From assembly GCA_031271865.1 (NCBI GenBank), contig JAISUW010000062.1, positions 1 through 33,442 on the forward strand: a DNA stretch of 33,442 nt, read 5' to 3'. The translations under genes and the position numbers were made by a program. Below are positions 1 to 8,410 of this stretch, piece after piece. The notes beneath the pieces were generated by a model. That model saw nothing but the letters and a program-made list of their open reading frames with translations. It had not been told where the DNA came from and ran no database searches. Position 1 is the first letter of the stretch. Each line of letters starts with the position of its first letter. The DNA comes from Oscillospiraceae bacterium. Lineage in GTDB: Bacteria > Bacillota > Clostridia > Oscillospirales > Acutalibacteraceae.

Positions 1-88
1 TTTTACAAAAATTATTTTGTATGCGACAAAACTCTTGTAAAAGTTACATAATGTCATTTATTTTTGACAAATAATGTCGGCAATTGTC

Positions 89-117
89 GAAAAGAGGAGC
101 CGCTCGGCGGCTCCTCT
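89..117 (-). terminator. Rho-independent terminator of the M28 peptidase gene
   Basis: Two perfect 11-base arms (93-103 and 107-117) around a TCG loop are followed on the minus strand by a TTTT run (89-92). The hairpin lies about 40 bases past the stop of the minus-strand peptidase gene, which fits an intrinsic terminator. The 88 bases to its left are AT-rich and show no gene. Confidence 0.8.
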
Positions 118-154
118 GCAATTCTCTTGCCTCTTGGCTCATGCCTCTTGTAAG

Positions 155-1441
155 CTATTTTGCTCTTGCGGCATCGTAGGGAGCCATACCCTTCTCGTCA
201 AACAAGCGTACGGCTTCTTTGCAAATGTTGAGGGAGAGACCCAAGCACGCCTCGCTGATATTGTCCGGGGTGTCTTGGCGGGTGTGGTAGTAGCGCTTGG
301 CCTCGTGGGAAACGCCGGTGAAGCCGTTGGAGCGCAGGCCGAACATGGAGAAGCCCTCCGCATCCACCGCGCCGGGGTAGAGTTCGGAGTTGGGCATATC
401 CGCGCCGCAGAGGCGGCCGGCCTCGTGGAGCAGGTCGCCAACGGCCTTGTCGTTGCGGACCGTCCCCGTGCAACCGAAGTTGCAGACGCGCAGTTCCTCA
501 ATCTCCCGCATGGTATCCATGGCGATGAAAACGGTCTCCACCGCCGGGTCGGAGAACTCCTTCTGGTGGCGTTTCGCGAAAGCCTTGGCACCGCGCAGCC
601 CCGCTTCCTCCGATCCGGTGAGGAGGGCGGCGACCTCCGTATGTTCCAGGCGGAGTCCGGCATCGTTCATCTCTTTGAGGAGTGCCATGGCGATATAGTT
701 TGCGCTGATGTTGTCATTGGCACCGTCGCAGATGACCTTGTAGTTGATGAACTTCATGATGGCCAGAGCAAAAGGGATGGTGCACAGCAGGATGATACCC
801 ATGGCTTTCCAACCGCCTGTAAGGTCCGGCGCACCGCCGCCCGCGATGTGAACCAGCCGGGCGACGTTGATAATCAGGCCGGCGAACATACTCACTACGC
901 CGCCGAAGATGACAATACCCAGCGCCACGACCTCCCCTAAGTAGGAGTAGGTCCACTCATTGGCGGCGTCCGTGTGCCCGCCGAAGATGATGCGCTTGGT
1001 GATGGCACCGGAGGGCTTGCGCACGGCATACACATTGCGGCTAACGCGCTTGGGGAAAAGGAAATCCACGAACTCCCGGTAGAACAGGAACTCAAAGAGG
1101 AACATGAGTACCGCGAGAAAGGGCAACACCGCTCCCAGTATCGCAGCGACCATGCTGCCCTTACCGAACCAGTAGCAGGCGATGCCCCCCAGCAGGAACA
1201 CAGCCGCCGCCGGGATGAATCCCATGAACGCGTGGGGATGGACATCAAAGTCCTCCATGATTACATTGTCGGTGTAGCCTTCCAGCTCTTCCTTGAAGAA
1301 TGCCTGCGCATCCCGCTCGGATTGGGTGCCGGGCAGGCGGGAGGTGTAGGTCTCGCAGACGTGCCGAATGCCGTCGGTCATGTACTTCATCGTACCTTCG
1401 GCGACTTCGGTCTTGGGGTTGTCCAGTTTGATTTTGGGCAT
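155..1441 (-). CDS. Membrane-anchored M28-family metallopeptidase
   Basis: The 428-residue product carries the complete two-zinc ligand set of M28 aminopeptidases: GGHTD (H156, D158), D243 in GANDN, E278/E279 in GSEEAG, D309 in AMDT and H386 in YYHT. M28 enzymes remove N-terminal residues from peptides. Unlike soluble relatives it has hydrophobic segments around residues 73-92 and 97-120, before the catalytic motifs, and around 168-190 and 213-230, between the first and second zinc ligands. It is therefore probably a multi-pass membrane protein. No signal peptide is visible. The gene is monocistronic, with its own promoter and terminator. AAAGGAG lies 12 bases before the ATG, a long spacing, so the exact start is slightly uncertain. 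The family call is firm; the substrate is unknown. Confidence 0.88.
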   Translation of the reverse strand: MPKIKLDNPKTEVAEGTMKYMTDGIRHVCETYTSRLPGTQSERDAQAFFKEELEGYTDNVIMEDFDVHPHAFMGFIPAAAVFLLGGIACYWFGKGSMVAAILGAVLPFLAVLMFLFEFLFYREFVDFLFPKRVSRNVYAVRKPSGAITKRIIFGGHTDAANEWTYSYLGEVVALGIVIFGGVVSMFAGLIINVARLVHIAGGGAPDLTGGWKAMGIILLCTIPFALAIMKFINYKVICDGANDNISANYIAMALLKEMNDAGLRLEHTEVAALLTGSEEAGLRGAKAFAKRHQKEFSDPAVETVFIAMDTMREIEELRVCNFGCTGTVRNDKAVGDLLHEAGRLCGADMPNSELYPGAVDAEGFSMFGLRSNGFTGVSHEAKRYYHTRQDTPDNISEACLGLSLNICKEAVRLFDEKGMAPYDAARAK

Positions 1442-1505
1442 AGGGGTAAACAGCTCCTTTTGTTTTTCTGCGCAGTATGAAACAGCGCTGTTACATATCT
1501 ACACT

Positions 1506-1534
1506 ATTATAAACCTTTTCGGCAAAGAATGCAA
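1506..1534 (-). promoter_or_regulatory. Sigma-A promoter for the M28 peptidase
   Basis: On the minus strand, -35 TTGCAT (1529-1534) and -10 TATAAT (1506-1511) are separated by 17 bases. It is positioned about 60 bases before the peptidase start codon. Confidence 0.65.
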
Positions 1535-1587
1535 GGGTTTGGGGAAATTTGCGCGGGATACCCTCCGGGCAGGAAACCAATTTCATC

Positions 1588-1616
1588 TTGCATTTTGGTC
1601 TGAAATGTGCTACCAT
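1588..1616 (+). promoter_or_regulatory. Sigma-A promoter for the lipase-like gene
   Basis: TTGCAT (1588-1593) and TACCAT (1611-1616) lie 17 bases apart, about 55 bases before the lipase-like start. It diverges from the M28 peptidase promoter. Confidence 0.5.
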
Positions 1617-1670
1617 AGAAGAGGTACAAAATGGAATGCATAACGAATCATGCAAATGAGGGAGAAGCAA

Positions 1671-3227
1671 ATGGAACGGTTTTTGAAACGGGTGACGGCG
1701 GTACTCTTGGTGCTGGCGGTGCTTGTGCCGTCGGCGGCTGTGGGCACCCATGCGAAAGGTATCGCCGGCAGTATGCCGATACTCAGTTCGGCGCATTCCC
1801 TGCGGCTGCGGGAGGACGAAACCAATACGCAAGTCCCCTTTGCCTATAGCGATGCCTACTTTGACCAATCGGGTTATGTGTACAGCCATGCCTTGGCGCG
1901 GATTTCCCTGCGCGTGGCTGCCGCCGCGTTCTCCGCAGGGGACGGCTTGGCGCCCCAAGCCAATCTGGCGGCGGCCTTTGCGCTGCTGGGCTTTGCGGAG
2001 GAACGCTTCATAAACTTTGATGCGCCCCTGACTGACGAGAGCGACAAGGTGGCCTATGGCATAGCGCAGAAGTCCTTGGCGGCGGATACCACCCTCCTGC
2101 TCCTGGCAGTGCGCGGCGGCGGCTACGGCGGGGAATGGGTCAGCAACGGCAACGTCGGTGACGCAGAGGCCCACGCCGGCTTCCTGGAAGCCTCCAAAGA
2201 GGTCATCGCGGCGGTGCGGGGTGTCATTGAATCATTGGCGGCGGCAGGGCAAACTGTGAAGGTATGGCTCACGGGCTTCAGCCGCGGCGCTGCGGTTCTG
2301 GACCTGACGGCGGCAGCTTTAGACCGCTATGCCGAAAGCAGTGCCAACCTGCAAGCGGAGAACCTCTATGCCTACCTCTTTGCTACGCCGCAGGTCACGC
2401 GGGATGCCGACTGCAAGGCGGCGCGGTATGATAACATCTTCCACATCATCAACAGTGTGGATGTGGTGATGGCGGTGCCGTTTCGGAAGTGGGGCTACAA
2501 CCGCCACGGGCAGGAGAATTTCATCCGCACGGTGCGCACGGACGAAGCTGTCTATGAGGAATTGCAGGCGGACTTTGCCGCCCTGTTTGCGGGTACCTAT
2601 GAGGGGACCCTCCCGGCGCATATCATCCCTTGGCAGCAGTACTTGGTGCTATATATGATAGCGAAAGCCATCCCGGCCTTCCTGCCGTCGAACCGGGATA
2701 TGCTCACGTTCCAAGAACCTATGAAGAACATCATCCGGGAGCTGTTTGTGACGCAGAACCTGCACCGCAATCTTGCCGACGGCAACTGGCTGGGCATCTA
2801 CCAAGGACTGTTTGCCGGGGAGAACATGGAGCGGTGGAATGAAGTCTACCCCATCGTGGAGGCAGTTCTGTCGCCTGTCAATTGGGTGGCCTCGTGGTTC
2901 TCCGCCTCCGATACCCCTGCTCTGAACCCGCAGCTGCCCGCTATGCTGATTGCTACCGTCTCCTTAGCCATCGAGGCTTTGCAGGCGGAGGACGAGGAAG
3001 AAGAAGCGGAGGCGGCAGCGCCCGCCCCGACTTCGGAGCCGTTTGACTGGGGCGCATTATGGACATTCCTGTCGCTTTTGGTACAGAGCGACCTCCTCCA
3101 TAACTTCTCTATGATGAACTTCACTTGCCCGCATTCGCCGGAGAGCTATATTGTACTGCTGGATACTTTCGGTGCGGGCGAAGCGTATACCGACGGCTCC
3201 TATATGGGCTTGGACCTGAACCGCTGA
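1671..3227 (+). CDS. Secreted class-3-lipase-like serine hydrolase
   Basis: The product has 518 residues. It begins with basic residues and a hydrophobic stretch (about residues 8-25) ending near AVGTHA, a typical Sec signal peptide, so it is exported. The nucleophile elbow GFSRGA places the catalytic serine at S204. D264 in INSVDVV and H488 in CPHSPES are the best candidates for the rest of the triad. The order and the ARG-containing elbow resemble class 3 lipases and the Mbeg1-like (DUF2974) group. A Glu/Ala-rich acidic stretch near residues 440-460 looks like a linker. ATG 1671 was chosen over 1650 and 1656 because GGGAG sits six bases upstream of it and it starts the signal peptide directly. 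The substrate is unknown; esterase or lipase is inferred. Confidence 0.75.
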   Translation: MERFLKRVTAVLLVLAVLVPSAAVGTHAKGIAGSMPILSSAHSLRLREDETNTQVPFAYSDAYFDQSGYVYSHALARISLRVAAAAFSAGDGLAPQANLAAAFALLGFAEERFINFDAPLTDESDKVAYGIAQKSLAADTTLLLLAVRGGGYGGEWVSNGNVGDAEAHAGFLEASKEVIAAVRGVIESLAAAGQTVKVWLTGFSRGAAVLDLTAAALDRYAESSANLQAENLYAYLFATPQVTRDADCKAARYDNIFHIINSVDVVMAVPFRKWGYNRHGQENFIRTVRTDEAVYEELQADFAALFAGTYEGTLPAHIIPWQQYLVLYMIAKAIPAFLPSNRDMLTFQEPMKNIIRELFVTQNLHRNLADGNWLGIYQGLFAGENMERWNEVYPIVEAVLSPVNWVASWFSASDTPALNPQLPAMLIATVSLAIEALQAEDEEEEAEAAAPAPTSEPFDWGALWTFLSLLVQSDLLHNFSMMNFTCPHSPESYIVLLDTFGAGEAYTDGSYMGLDLNR

Positions 3228-3240
3228 GGCGGGGCTTGCT

Positions 3241-5073
3241 CTACGGCGCCATGGTCAGGTAATGCTCAATACACCCCGCCGACTGTCCGCAGAGGACGAA
3301 CGTCACATTCAGCTCTGCCTCCCCCGCCTTGACGGCGGATTGGCGGGGCGGGATACGCACCATACCTATGGTGATGGAACCGTCGTTCTCCGCCTTGCCG
3401 TCCCCGTTGGGGTCGGCGACCTTGGCGAAGTTGCGGCTGTCGGGTATGCCGGCGGGTTGGGCGCCTTCGTAGGGCCAGACGCAGAAATCCTCCGTGGAGC
3501 GACGCCCGGGTTTGCCGAGGTCTGCCCATGCCGTGTCTGTCCAGACCACGATGTTGTGCGGGGTATCCAAGGCGGTGCCTAAGGGTACGCGGAACTTATA
3601 GTATACGGTCTTTTGGGCTGCGGAGTAGTTATAGAATTTAATCTTCTCCTCATACAGCACACCCCAGTTGGCCATGTTGCACCAACAGGCGGGGTCCACG
3701 ACCGTATCGGTATTGGAGAGGAACCAGAGCATATCCTCTCCTGCGGTGTTCAGCATACAGTTGCCTGTGAAGCCGCAGCCGTGGTTGTTGCCGGATCCGG
3801 TGCAGTTGGTGACCCAGCTGTCGCGGATCTTCTGCGCTGCCCGCAGCGGGAGGAGGCGCACCGTCGTGGCCTGCGCCGCCCCCTCCGCCAACGTCCATTC
3901 AAAGAGGCCTTTCAGGTAGCCGTTGGAGCCGGTATACAGTCCCGTGACATAGGAGTCGCCGCCGATCTCCTGGCAGGATTCATAGTCGTTGGGGTGGGTA
4001 TAGACATCCAAGGCCGTGATATAGTGCCAGGCAAAGTCAAAGAACGAGAATGCCCGCAGCTCTACCGGCGCATCGGAAGTAAAGTGCAGGATGCCCTCAA
4101 ACGTCTGCCCGCGGCCAATGCGGCAGGCCTGCGACTGCGCGGTCACAAACGTAGCCGGTCCCGTTGCCGTCAGGCTTCCGCTGCTCCTGCCCAGGAAGAG
4201 CAGCGCATAGCGCTTGCCCGGTACGCGGGAATCTGTCTTCCACGTCAGATTCATCTCTTGGTAGCCGATCTTGTAATCAAAGTACTGCGTGAAAGCTTTG
4301 GTGCTCCAACCCCATCCCAGCGATGCGCCGCGATTCTGCAGCTTAACGGTCGGAACGGGCGCCCCCGCGTCTACCGTCAGGCACAGCGCATAGTATATCG
4401 GGCGGCAGCGGTACGCTACGGTGTTGCTCAAATCCAGCCAACCCGTGCCGAAGTAATAGAAGTCCGCGTTGTGCTCAAAGTACACAACCGTCGAACCGCT
4501 CAGCTCCCGCTTGAAGTAGCAGAAGTTGCCCTCCTCCGGGTCCGCCATGCACTTTTTGTGCAATGTCCCCTGCGAACCGATGCCCTCCCGGTTGCAGGCA
4601 CTGGGACGCTCGGCGTTGCTGTACTGCGTACCGTTGCGGGGCATCAGCGACTCCGGATCATTGATAAATACGAAGTTGTCTACGTCCGAACGCACCGACG
4701 GCGCTTCGCCCCAGCTCGCTATCAAACCCGCCGGTATGCTCTCCCGCTGCATCTCCCCGCGCGTAATCACCGTGTTGCCTTGCACAAAGTCCAATGCGTC
4801 CGGTGGGTATGGCTCCGCCGGCTCTTCTGCCCCATATGCACCGCTCGGCAGAAAGCTGCGTATCGGTGTGCCGTCGTAGTTCGTGTACCTGATGTCCGGT
4901 ATCGATGCGAATACTTCCGGCGGTACCGGTACGTCCGGACATAGCGCGTCTGTGCATTCCTCCGGCGAAGGCATCGGCGGCTCCGGGTCGTCCCCCCGCT
5001 GCGGCGTCACATAGTACTTCCGTACCGCCCACCAGGGATCTCCGGATAATAAGCCGTTATTATGTTCTGCCAT
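3241..5073 (-). CDS. Cysteine- and tryptophan-rich protein of unknown function
   Basis: I do not recognise this 610-residue protein. There is no signal peptide or membrane segment. The first 130 residues are rich in Pro, Asp and Glu (low-complexity, probably extended). The rest is rich in aromatic residues, with at least 17 cysteines, including a CWC motif and a GCG/NC cluster around the middle of the second half. Near the C-terminus DPNGDGKAEND resembles a calcium-binding or dockerin-like loop, but one copy is too little to name a domain. The beta-rich look suggests a surface or carbohydrate-related module, but export is not supported by the sequence. The ribosome binding site is poor (GGGGGG, 11 bases from ATG) and no good promoter was found. 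The gene ends 13 bases from the convergent lipase-like gene. Confidence 0.7.
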   Translation of the reverse strand: MAEHNNGLLSGDPWWAVRKYYVTPQRGDDPEPPMPSPEECTDALCPDVPVPPEVFASIPDIRYTNYDGTPIRSFLPSGAYGAEEPAEPYPPDALDFVQGNTVITRGEMQRESIPAGLIASWGEAPSVRSDVDNFVFINDPESLMPRNGTQYSNAERPSACNREGIGSQGTLHKKCMADPEEGNFCYFKRELSGSTVVYFEHNADFYYFGTGWLDLSNTVAYRCRPIYYALCLTVDAGAPVPTVKLQNRGASLGWGWSTKAFTQYFDYKIGYQEMNLTWKTDSRVPGKRYALLFLGRSSGSLTATGPATFVTAQSQACRIGRGQTFEGILHFTSDAPVELRAFSFFDFAWHYITALDVYTHPNDYESCQEIGGDSYVTGLYTGSNGYLKGLFEWTLAEGAAQATTVRLLPLRAAQKIRDSWVTNCTGSGNNHGCGFTGNCMLNTAGEDMLWFLSNTDTVVDPACWCNMANWGVLYEEKIKFYNYSAAQKTVYYKFRVPLGTALDTPHNIVVWTDTAWADLGKPGRRSTEDFCVWPYEGAQPAGIPDSRNFAKVADPNGDGKAENDGSITIGMVRIPPRQSAVKAGEAELNVTFVLCGQSAGCIEHYLTMAP

Positions 5074-5139
5074 GGATAGCTTTACCCCCCGGATGTAGGT
5101 TTTTCTATACCTATTCCGAGGGGTTGCGTTTCATGCGTG

Positions 5140-5203
5140 GGGGTGCCCCGTAGGGGCATTGGTGCCCTGTAGGGGCATTGCGCCCTGTAGGGGCGTGTCC
5201 TCA
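5140..5203. repeat. Three tandem GCCC-CTACA-GGGC mini-hairpins
   Basis: Three near-identical copies of the motif ccctgtaggggcatt stand side by side between the stop of rpmE and the start of the unknown 610-residue gene. Each forms a short stem; one copy, TGCCCCGTAGGGGCA, is a perfect palindrome apart from its centre. The core GTAGGGGC recurs in the hairpin at 13189-13217. They may terminate the rpsB-tsf-rpmE transcript, though there is no clear T-run. Confidence 0.6.
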
Positions 5204-5413
5204 CTTCCCGGCCGTCCGAGCCCCGAACCGCTTATTAAAGCGATCCACGCGGCCGCCGGTATCGACGAGGTGCTGTTTGCCGGTATAGAAGGGGTGGCAC
5301 TTGGAGCAGATATCCACGCGCAGCTGCTGGCGAGTGGAGCGGGTTTCAAAGGTTTCCCCGCAGGCGCAGCGGACAACCGCCTTGTCATACTTGGGGTGGA
5401 TTTTGTCTTTCAT
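5201..5413 (-). CDS. rpmE: Ribosomal protein bL31, zinc-binding type
   Basis: This 70-residue protein begins [19 protein letters not shown], the typical bL31 start, and has the four zinc-ligand cysteines C16, C18, C36 and C39 (CxC then CSKC). It belongs to the large ribosomal subunit and forms part of the contact with the small subunit. The cysteines mark the zinc-containing (C+) form, which in many bacteria is replaced by a cysteine-free paralogue under zinc starvation. It is the third gene of a minus-strand operon, 18 bases after tsf. GGAG lies about 10 bases before the ATG. Linkage to rpsB-tsf is less usual than linkage to rho or prfA. Confidence 0.93.
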   Translation of the reverse strand: MKDKIHPKYDKAVVRCACGETFETRSTRQQLRVDICSKCHPFYTGKQHLVDTGGRVDRFNKRFGARTAGK

Positions 5414-5431
5414 GGTATGGTTACTCCTTAC

Positions 5432-6361
<930 letters not shown>

Positions 6362-6388
6362 TTGGATTCATCTCCTGTTCTTATGGTA

Positions 6389-6405
6389 GGGCGATGGAAT
6401 CGCCC
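6389..6405 (-). promoter_or_regulatory. Hairpin in the rpsB-tsf intercistronic gap
   Basis: GGGCGAT and ATCGCCC form a seven-base-pair stem with a three-base loop between the rpsB stop and the tsf ribosome binding site. There is no T-run, so it is more likely an mRNA processing or partial attenuation element than a full terminator. Function is inferred. Confidence 0.4.
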
Positions 6406-6419
6406 GGGAAGAGTACTTG

Positions 6420-7160
6420 TTATGCTACGGTTTCCGCAGGTGCGGCTGCCGGTGCGGCGGCTGCCGGTGCAGCTTCCTCGCCCTGCTTGCCTGCCAAAAT
6501 GGCGTCGGCCATGACGGAGCTGATGAGCTTCACGGCACGGATGGCGTCGTCATTGCCGGGGATGACGTAATCAATCTCATCGGGGTCGCAGTTGGTGTCC
6601 ACGATGGCGATAATCGGAATGCCGAGCTTTTGGGCTTCCGCAACGGCGATGCGCTCCTTGCGCGGGTCGACGATGAACATGGCCTGCGGCTGACGCTTCA
6701 TCTCCGTGATGCCGCCCAGGAACTTCTCGAGCTTCTCAATCTGGAGGCGGAGTTTGATGACTTCCTTCTTGGGAAGCATATCGAACGTTCCGTCTTCTTC
6801 CATCTGCTTGAGCTGCGCCAAGCGGCGGATGCGGCTCTGGATGGTGCCGAAGTTGGTGAGCATACCGCCCAGCCAACGGGCGTTGACGTAGGGCATGCCG
6901 CAGCGGATTGCTTCGTCGCGGATGCTGTCGCCGGCTTGCTTCTTTGTTCCGACGAAAAGCAGGGAGCCGCCGTCCGCCGCAATGGCTTGGACGAACTTAT
7001 GGGCTTCCTCGAGTTTGCGGACGGTCTTCTGCAGGTCGATGATGTAGATGCCGTTGCGTTCGGTGAAGATGTACTTTGCCATCTTCGGGTTCCAGCGCCT
7101 CGTCTGGTGACCGAAGTGGACACCGGCTTCGAGCAGCTGTTTCATGGATACGACTGCCAT
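6420..7160 (-). CDS. rpsB: Ribosomal protein uS2
   Basis: The 246-residue product starts [19 protein letters not shown] and contains [12 protein letters not shown] and the [12 protein letters not shown] segment, all diagnostic of S2 of the small ribosomal subunit. It ends in an Ala/Pro-rich tail. The reading frame is open upstream to 7271, but the start at 7160 is chosen because AGGAGG precedes it by about 10 bases and it matches the family N-terminus. It is the first gene of the rpsB-tsf-rpmE operon and is driven by the promoter at 7262-7290. Confidence 0.97.
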   Translation of the reverse strand: MAVVSMKQLLEAGVHFGHQTRRWNPKMAKYIFTERNGIYIIDLQKTVRKLEEAHKFVQAIAADGGSLLFVGTKKQAGDSIRDEAIRCGMPYVNARWLGGMLTNFGTIQSRIRRLAQLKQMEEDGTFDMLPKKEVIKLRLQIEKLEKFLGGITEMKRQPQAMFIVDPRKERIAVAEAQKLGIPIIAIVDTNCDPDEIDYVIPGNDDAIRAVKLISSVMADAILAGKQGEEAAPAAAAPAAAPAETVA

Positions 7161-7261
7161 GGGTGGGATTCCTCCTGTAATATAAGATGGTTTGTGTCCT
7201 CGTGCAGGGCATCGTAAATGCAACCACCGCCGCCCCACACTGTGAAGTGACATACTTTTGT

Positions 7262-7290
7262 ATTCTATCACAAATTGTTGTTTTTGTCAA
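7262..7290 (-). promoter_or_regulatory. Sigma-A promoter for rpsB-tsf-rpmE
   Basis: On the minus strand, TTGACA (7285-7290) and TAGAAT (7262-7267) are separated by exactly 17 bases. The transcript would have a leader of about 95 bases before rpsB, long enough for S2 autoregulation, although no specific structure was identified. Confidence 0.8.
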
Positions 7291-7307
7291 GGGTTTGGCG
7301 CATGAAT

Positions 7308-7343
7308 TATAAAAAATATTTTTTCGGTATATAAAAAATATTT
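7308..7343. repeat. Two A/T-rich direct repeats, 22 bases apart, between the argF and rpsB promoters
   Basis: TATAAAAAATATTT occurs at 7308-7321 and again at 7330-7343, a period of 22 bases or about two helical turns. Both lie just upstream of the -35 elements of the divergent argF and rpsB promoters. They could be UP elements or paired operator sites; ArgR boxes are usually about 21 bases centre to centre. The sequence does not clearly match the ArgR consensus. Confidence 0.45.
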
Positions 7344-7355
7344 ACCCGGCAGGGA

Positions 7356-7384
7356 TTGACAATTGCGCCGGATTGTGCTATGAT
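7356..7384 (+). promoter_or_regulatory. Sigma-A promoter for argF
   Basis: TTGACA (7356-7361) and TATGAT (7379-7384) are 17 bases apart. Transcription would start near 7391 and leave a leader of about 50 bases before the argF ATG. Confidence 0.8.
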
Positions 7385-7443
7385 TATAAATGTTTTTCCA
7401 AGCGGAGAAAAACGAACTTTACTTTACGAAAATAGGTGCGCTT

Positions 7444-8352
7444 ATGAAGAAAGACTTTCTCCTCCTCTCCCGGTATACGCTCGAAGAACTCTCCGCACTG
7501 ATTGACTTGGCCGCTGAACTGAAAGCCAAGCGGAAAGCCGGCAAGGAAGATAAACCGCTTGAGGGCAAAACCCTCGGTATGATATTCGAAAAGAGCTCCA
7601 CGCGCACCCGCGTCAGCTTTGAGGCGGGAATGTACCAGTTGGGCGGTCAGGCACTCTTTCTCTCGTCGGCGGACATCCAGCTGGGGCGCGGGGAGCCGAT
7701 TGAGGACACGGCGCGGGTGCTGTCCCGGTACCTGGATTGCCTGATGATCCGTACATTTGAGCAAGAGAAAGTGGAAAGGCTCGCCGCCTATGCCTCCATC
7801 CCGGTCATCAACGGCCTGACGGACTTCGCGCACCCCTGCCAAGTGGTCGCGGATTTGCTCACCATGCGGGAGTACAAAGGAAACGACCTGACCGGCAAGA
7901 CATTCTGCTATATCGGCGACGGCAACAATATGGCCAACTCCCTGATTGTCGGCTGCCTCAAGTCCGGAATGAATGTGCGCATCGCCTGCCCGCAGGGGTA
8001 TCAACCGGATGCGGGCATCATGCAATGGGCTTTGGAGAACGGTAACTTCCTCTGCACGGAGAACATCCGGGAAGCCGCCGCCGGGGCGGATGTCCTCTAC
8101 ACCGATGTCTGGGCCTCCATGGGGCAGGAGGGGGAGGCGAAGGAGCGGCAGCGCGTGTTCCAAGGCTACCAAATCAACGCCGAGACCCTCTCCTATGCCG
8201 CTGACGATGCCATTGTCCTGCACTGCCTCCCGGCGCACCGCGGGGAGGAAATCACCGCAGAGGTCATGGAAGCGCATGCCGCAGAGATATTTGACGAGGC
8301 GGAGAACCGCCTCCACGCACATAAGGCCATTCTGGTCAGCCTGTTAAAGTGA
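7444..8352 (+). CDS. argF: Ornithine carbamoyltransferase
   Basis: The 302-residue enzyme joins carbamoyl phosphate and ornithine to make citrulline in arginine synthesis. It has the carbamoyl-phosphate motif SSTRTR (51-56), the HPCQ motif (130-133) and the ornithine-side HCLP motif near residue 260. Length is normal for a catalytic trimer subunit. ATG 7444 fits the family N-terminus (MKKDFLLLSRYT); an upstream frame to 7390 is open but lacks family similarity. The ribosome binding site is weak (AGGTG). The gene is alone, with its own promoter and terminator, and no other arg biosynthesis gene is nearby. argR lies downstream on the other strand. A catabolic role (arcB) is less likely without arcA or arcC neighbours. 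Confidence 0.93.
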   Translation: MKKDFLLLSRYTLEELSALIDLAAELKAKRKAGKEDKPLEGKTLGMIFEKSSTRTRVSFEAGMYQLGGQALFLSSADIQLGRGEPIEDTARVLSRYLDCLMIRTFEQEKVERLAAYASIPVINGLTDFAHPCQVVADLLTMREYKGNDLTGKTFCYIGDGNNMANSLIVGCLKSGMNVRIACPQGYQPDAGIMQWALENGNFLCTENIREAAAGADVLYTDVWASMGQEGEAKERQRVFQGYQINAETLSYAADDAIVLHCLPAHRGEEITAEVMEAHAAEIFDEAENRLHAHKAILVSLLK

Positions 8353-8369
8353 CGCTTCGGCGAAAACTA

Positions 8370-8397
8370 CAACCTGCCGAAAGGCGGGTTGGTTTTA
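8370..8397 (+). terminator. Rho-independent terminator of argF
   Basis: A nine-base-pair stem (8370-8378 with 8383-8391, one T-G pair) closes a GAAA tetraloop and is followed by GTTTT. It lies 17 bases past the argF stop and before the convergent recN end. Confidence 0.8.
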
Positions 8398-8410
8398 TCT
8401 GCCGTACCAT

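Noticed and set aside
1-88. Promoter or operator at the left edge (TTGACA-like and ACAAAA/TTTTGT)
   Set aside because: TTTTGACAAATAATGTC has no -10 at correct spacing leading into a gene, and the short inverted repeat is what AT-rich sequence gives by chance.
3241-5073. Dockerin or cellulosome component
   Set aside because: Only one DPNGDGKAEND-like loop is present; a dockerin has two calcium loops, and there is no signal peptide.
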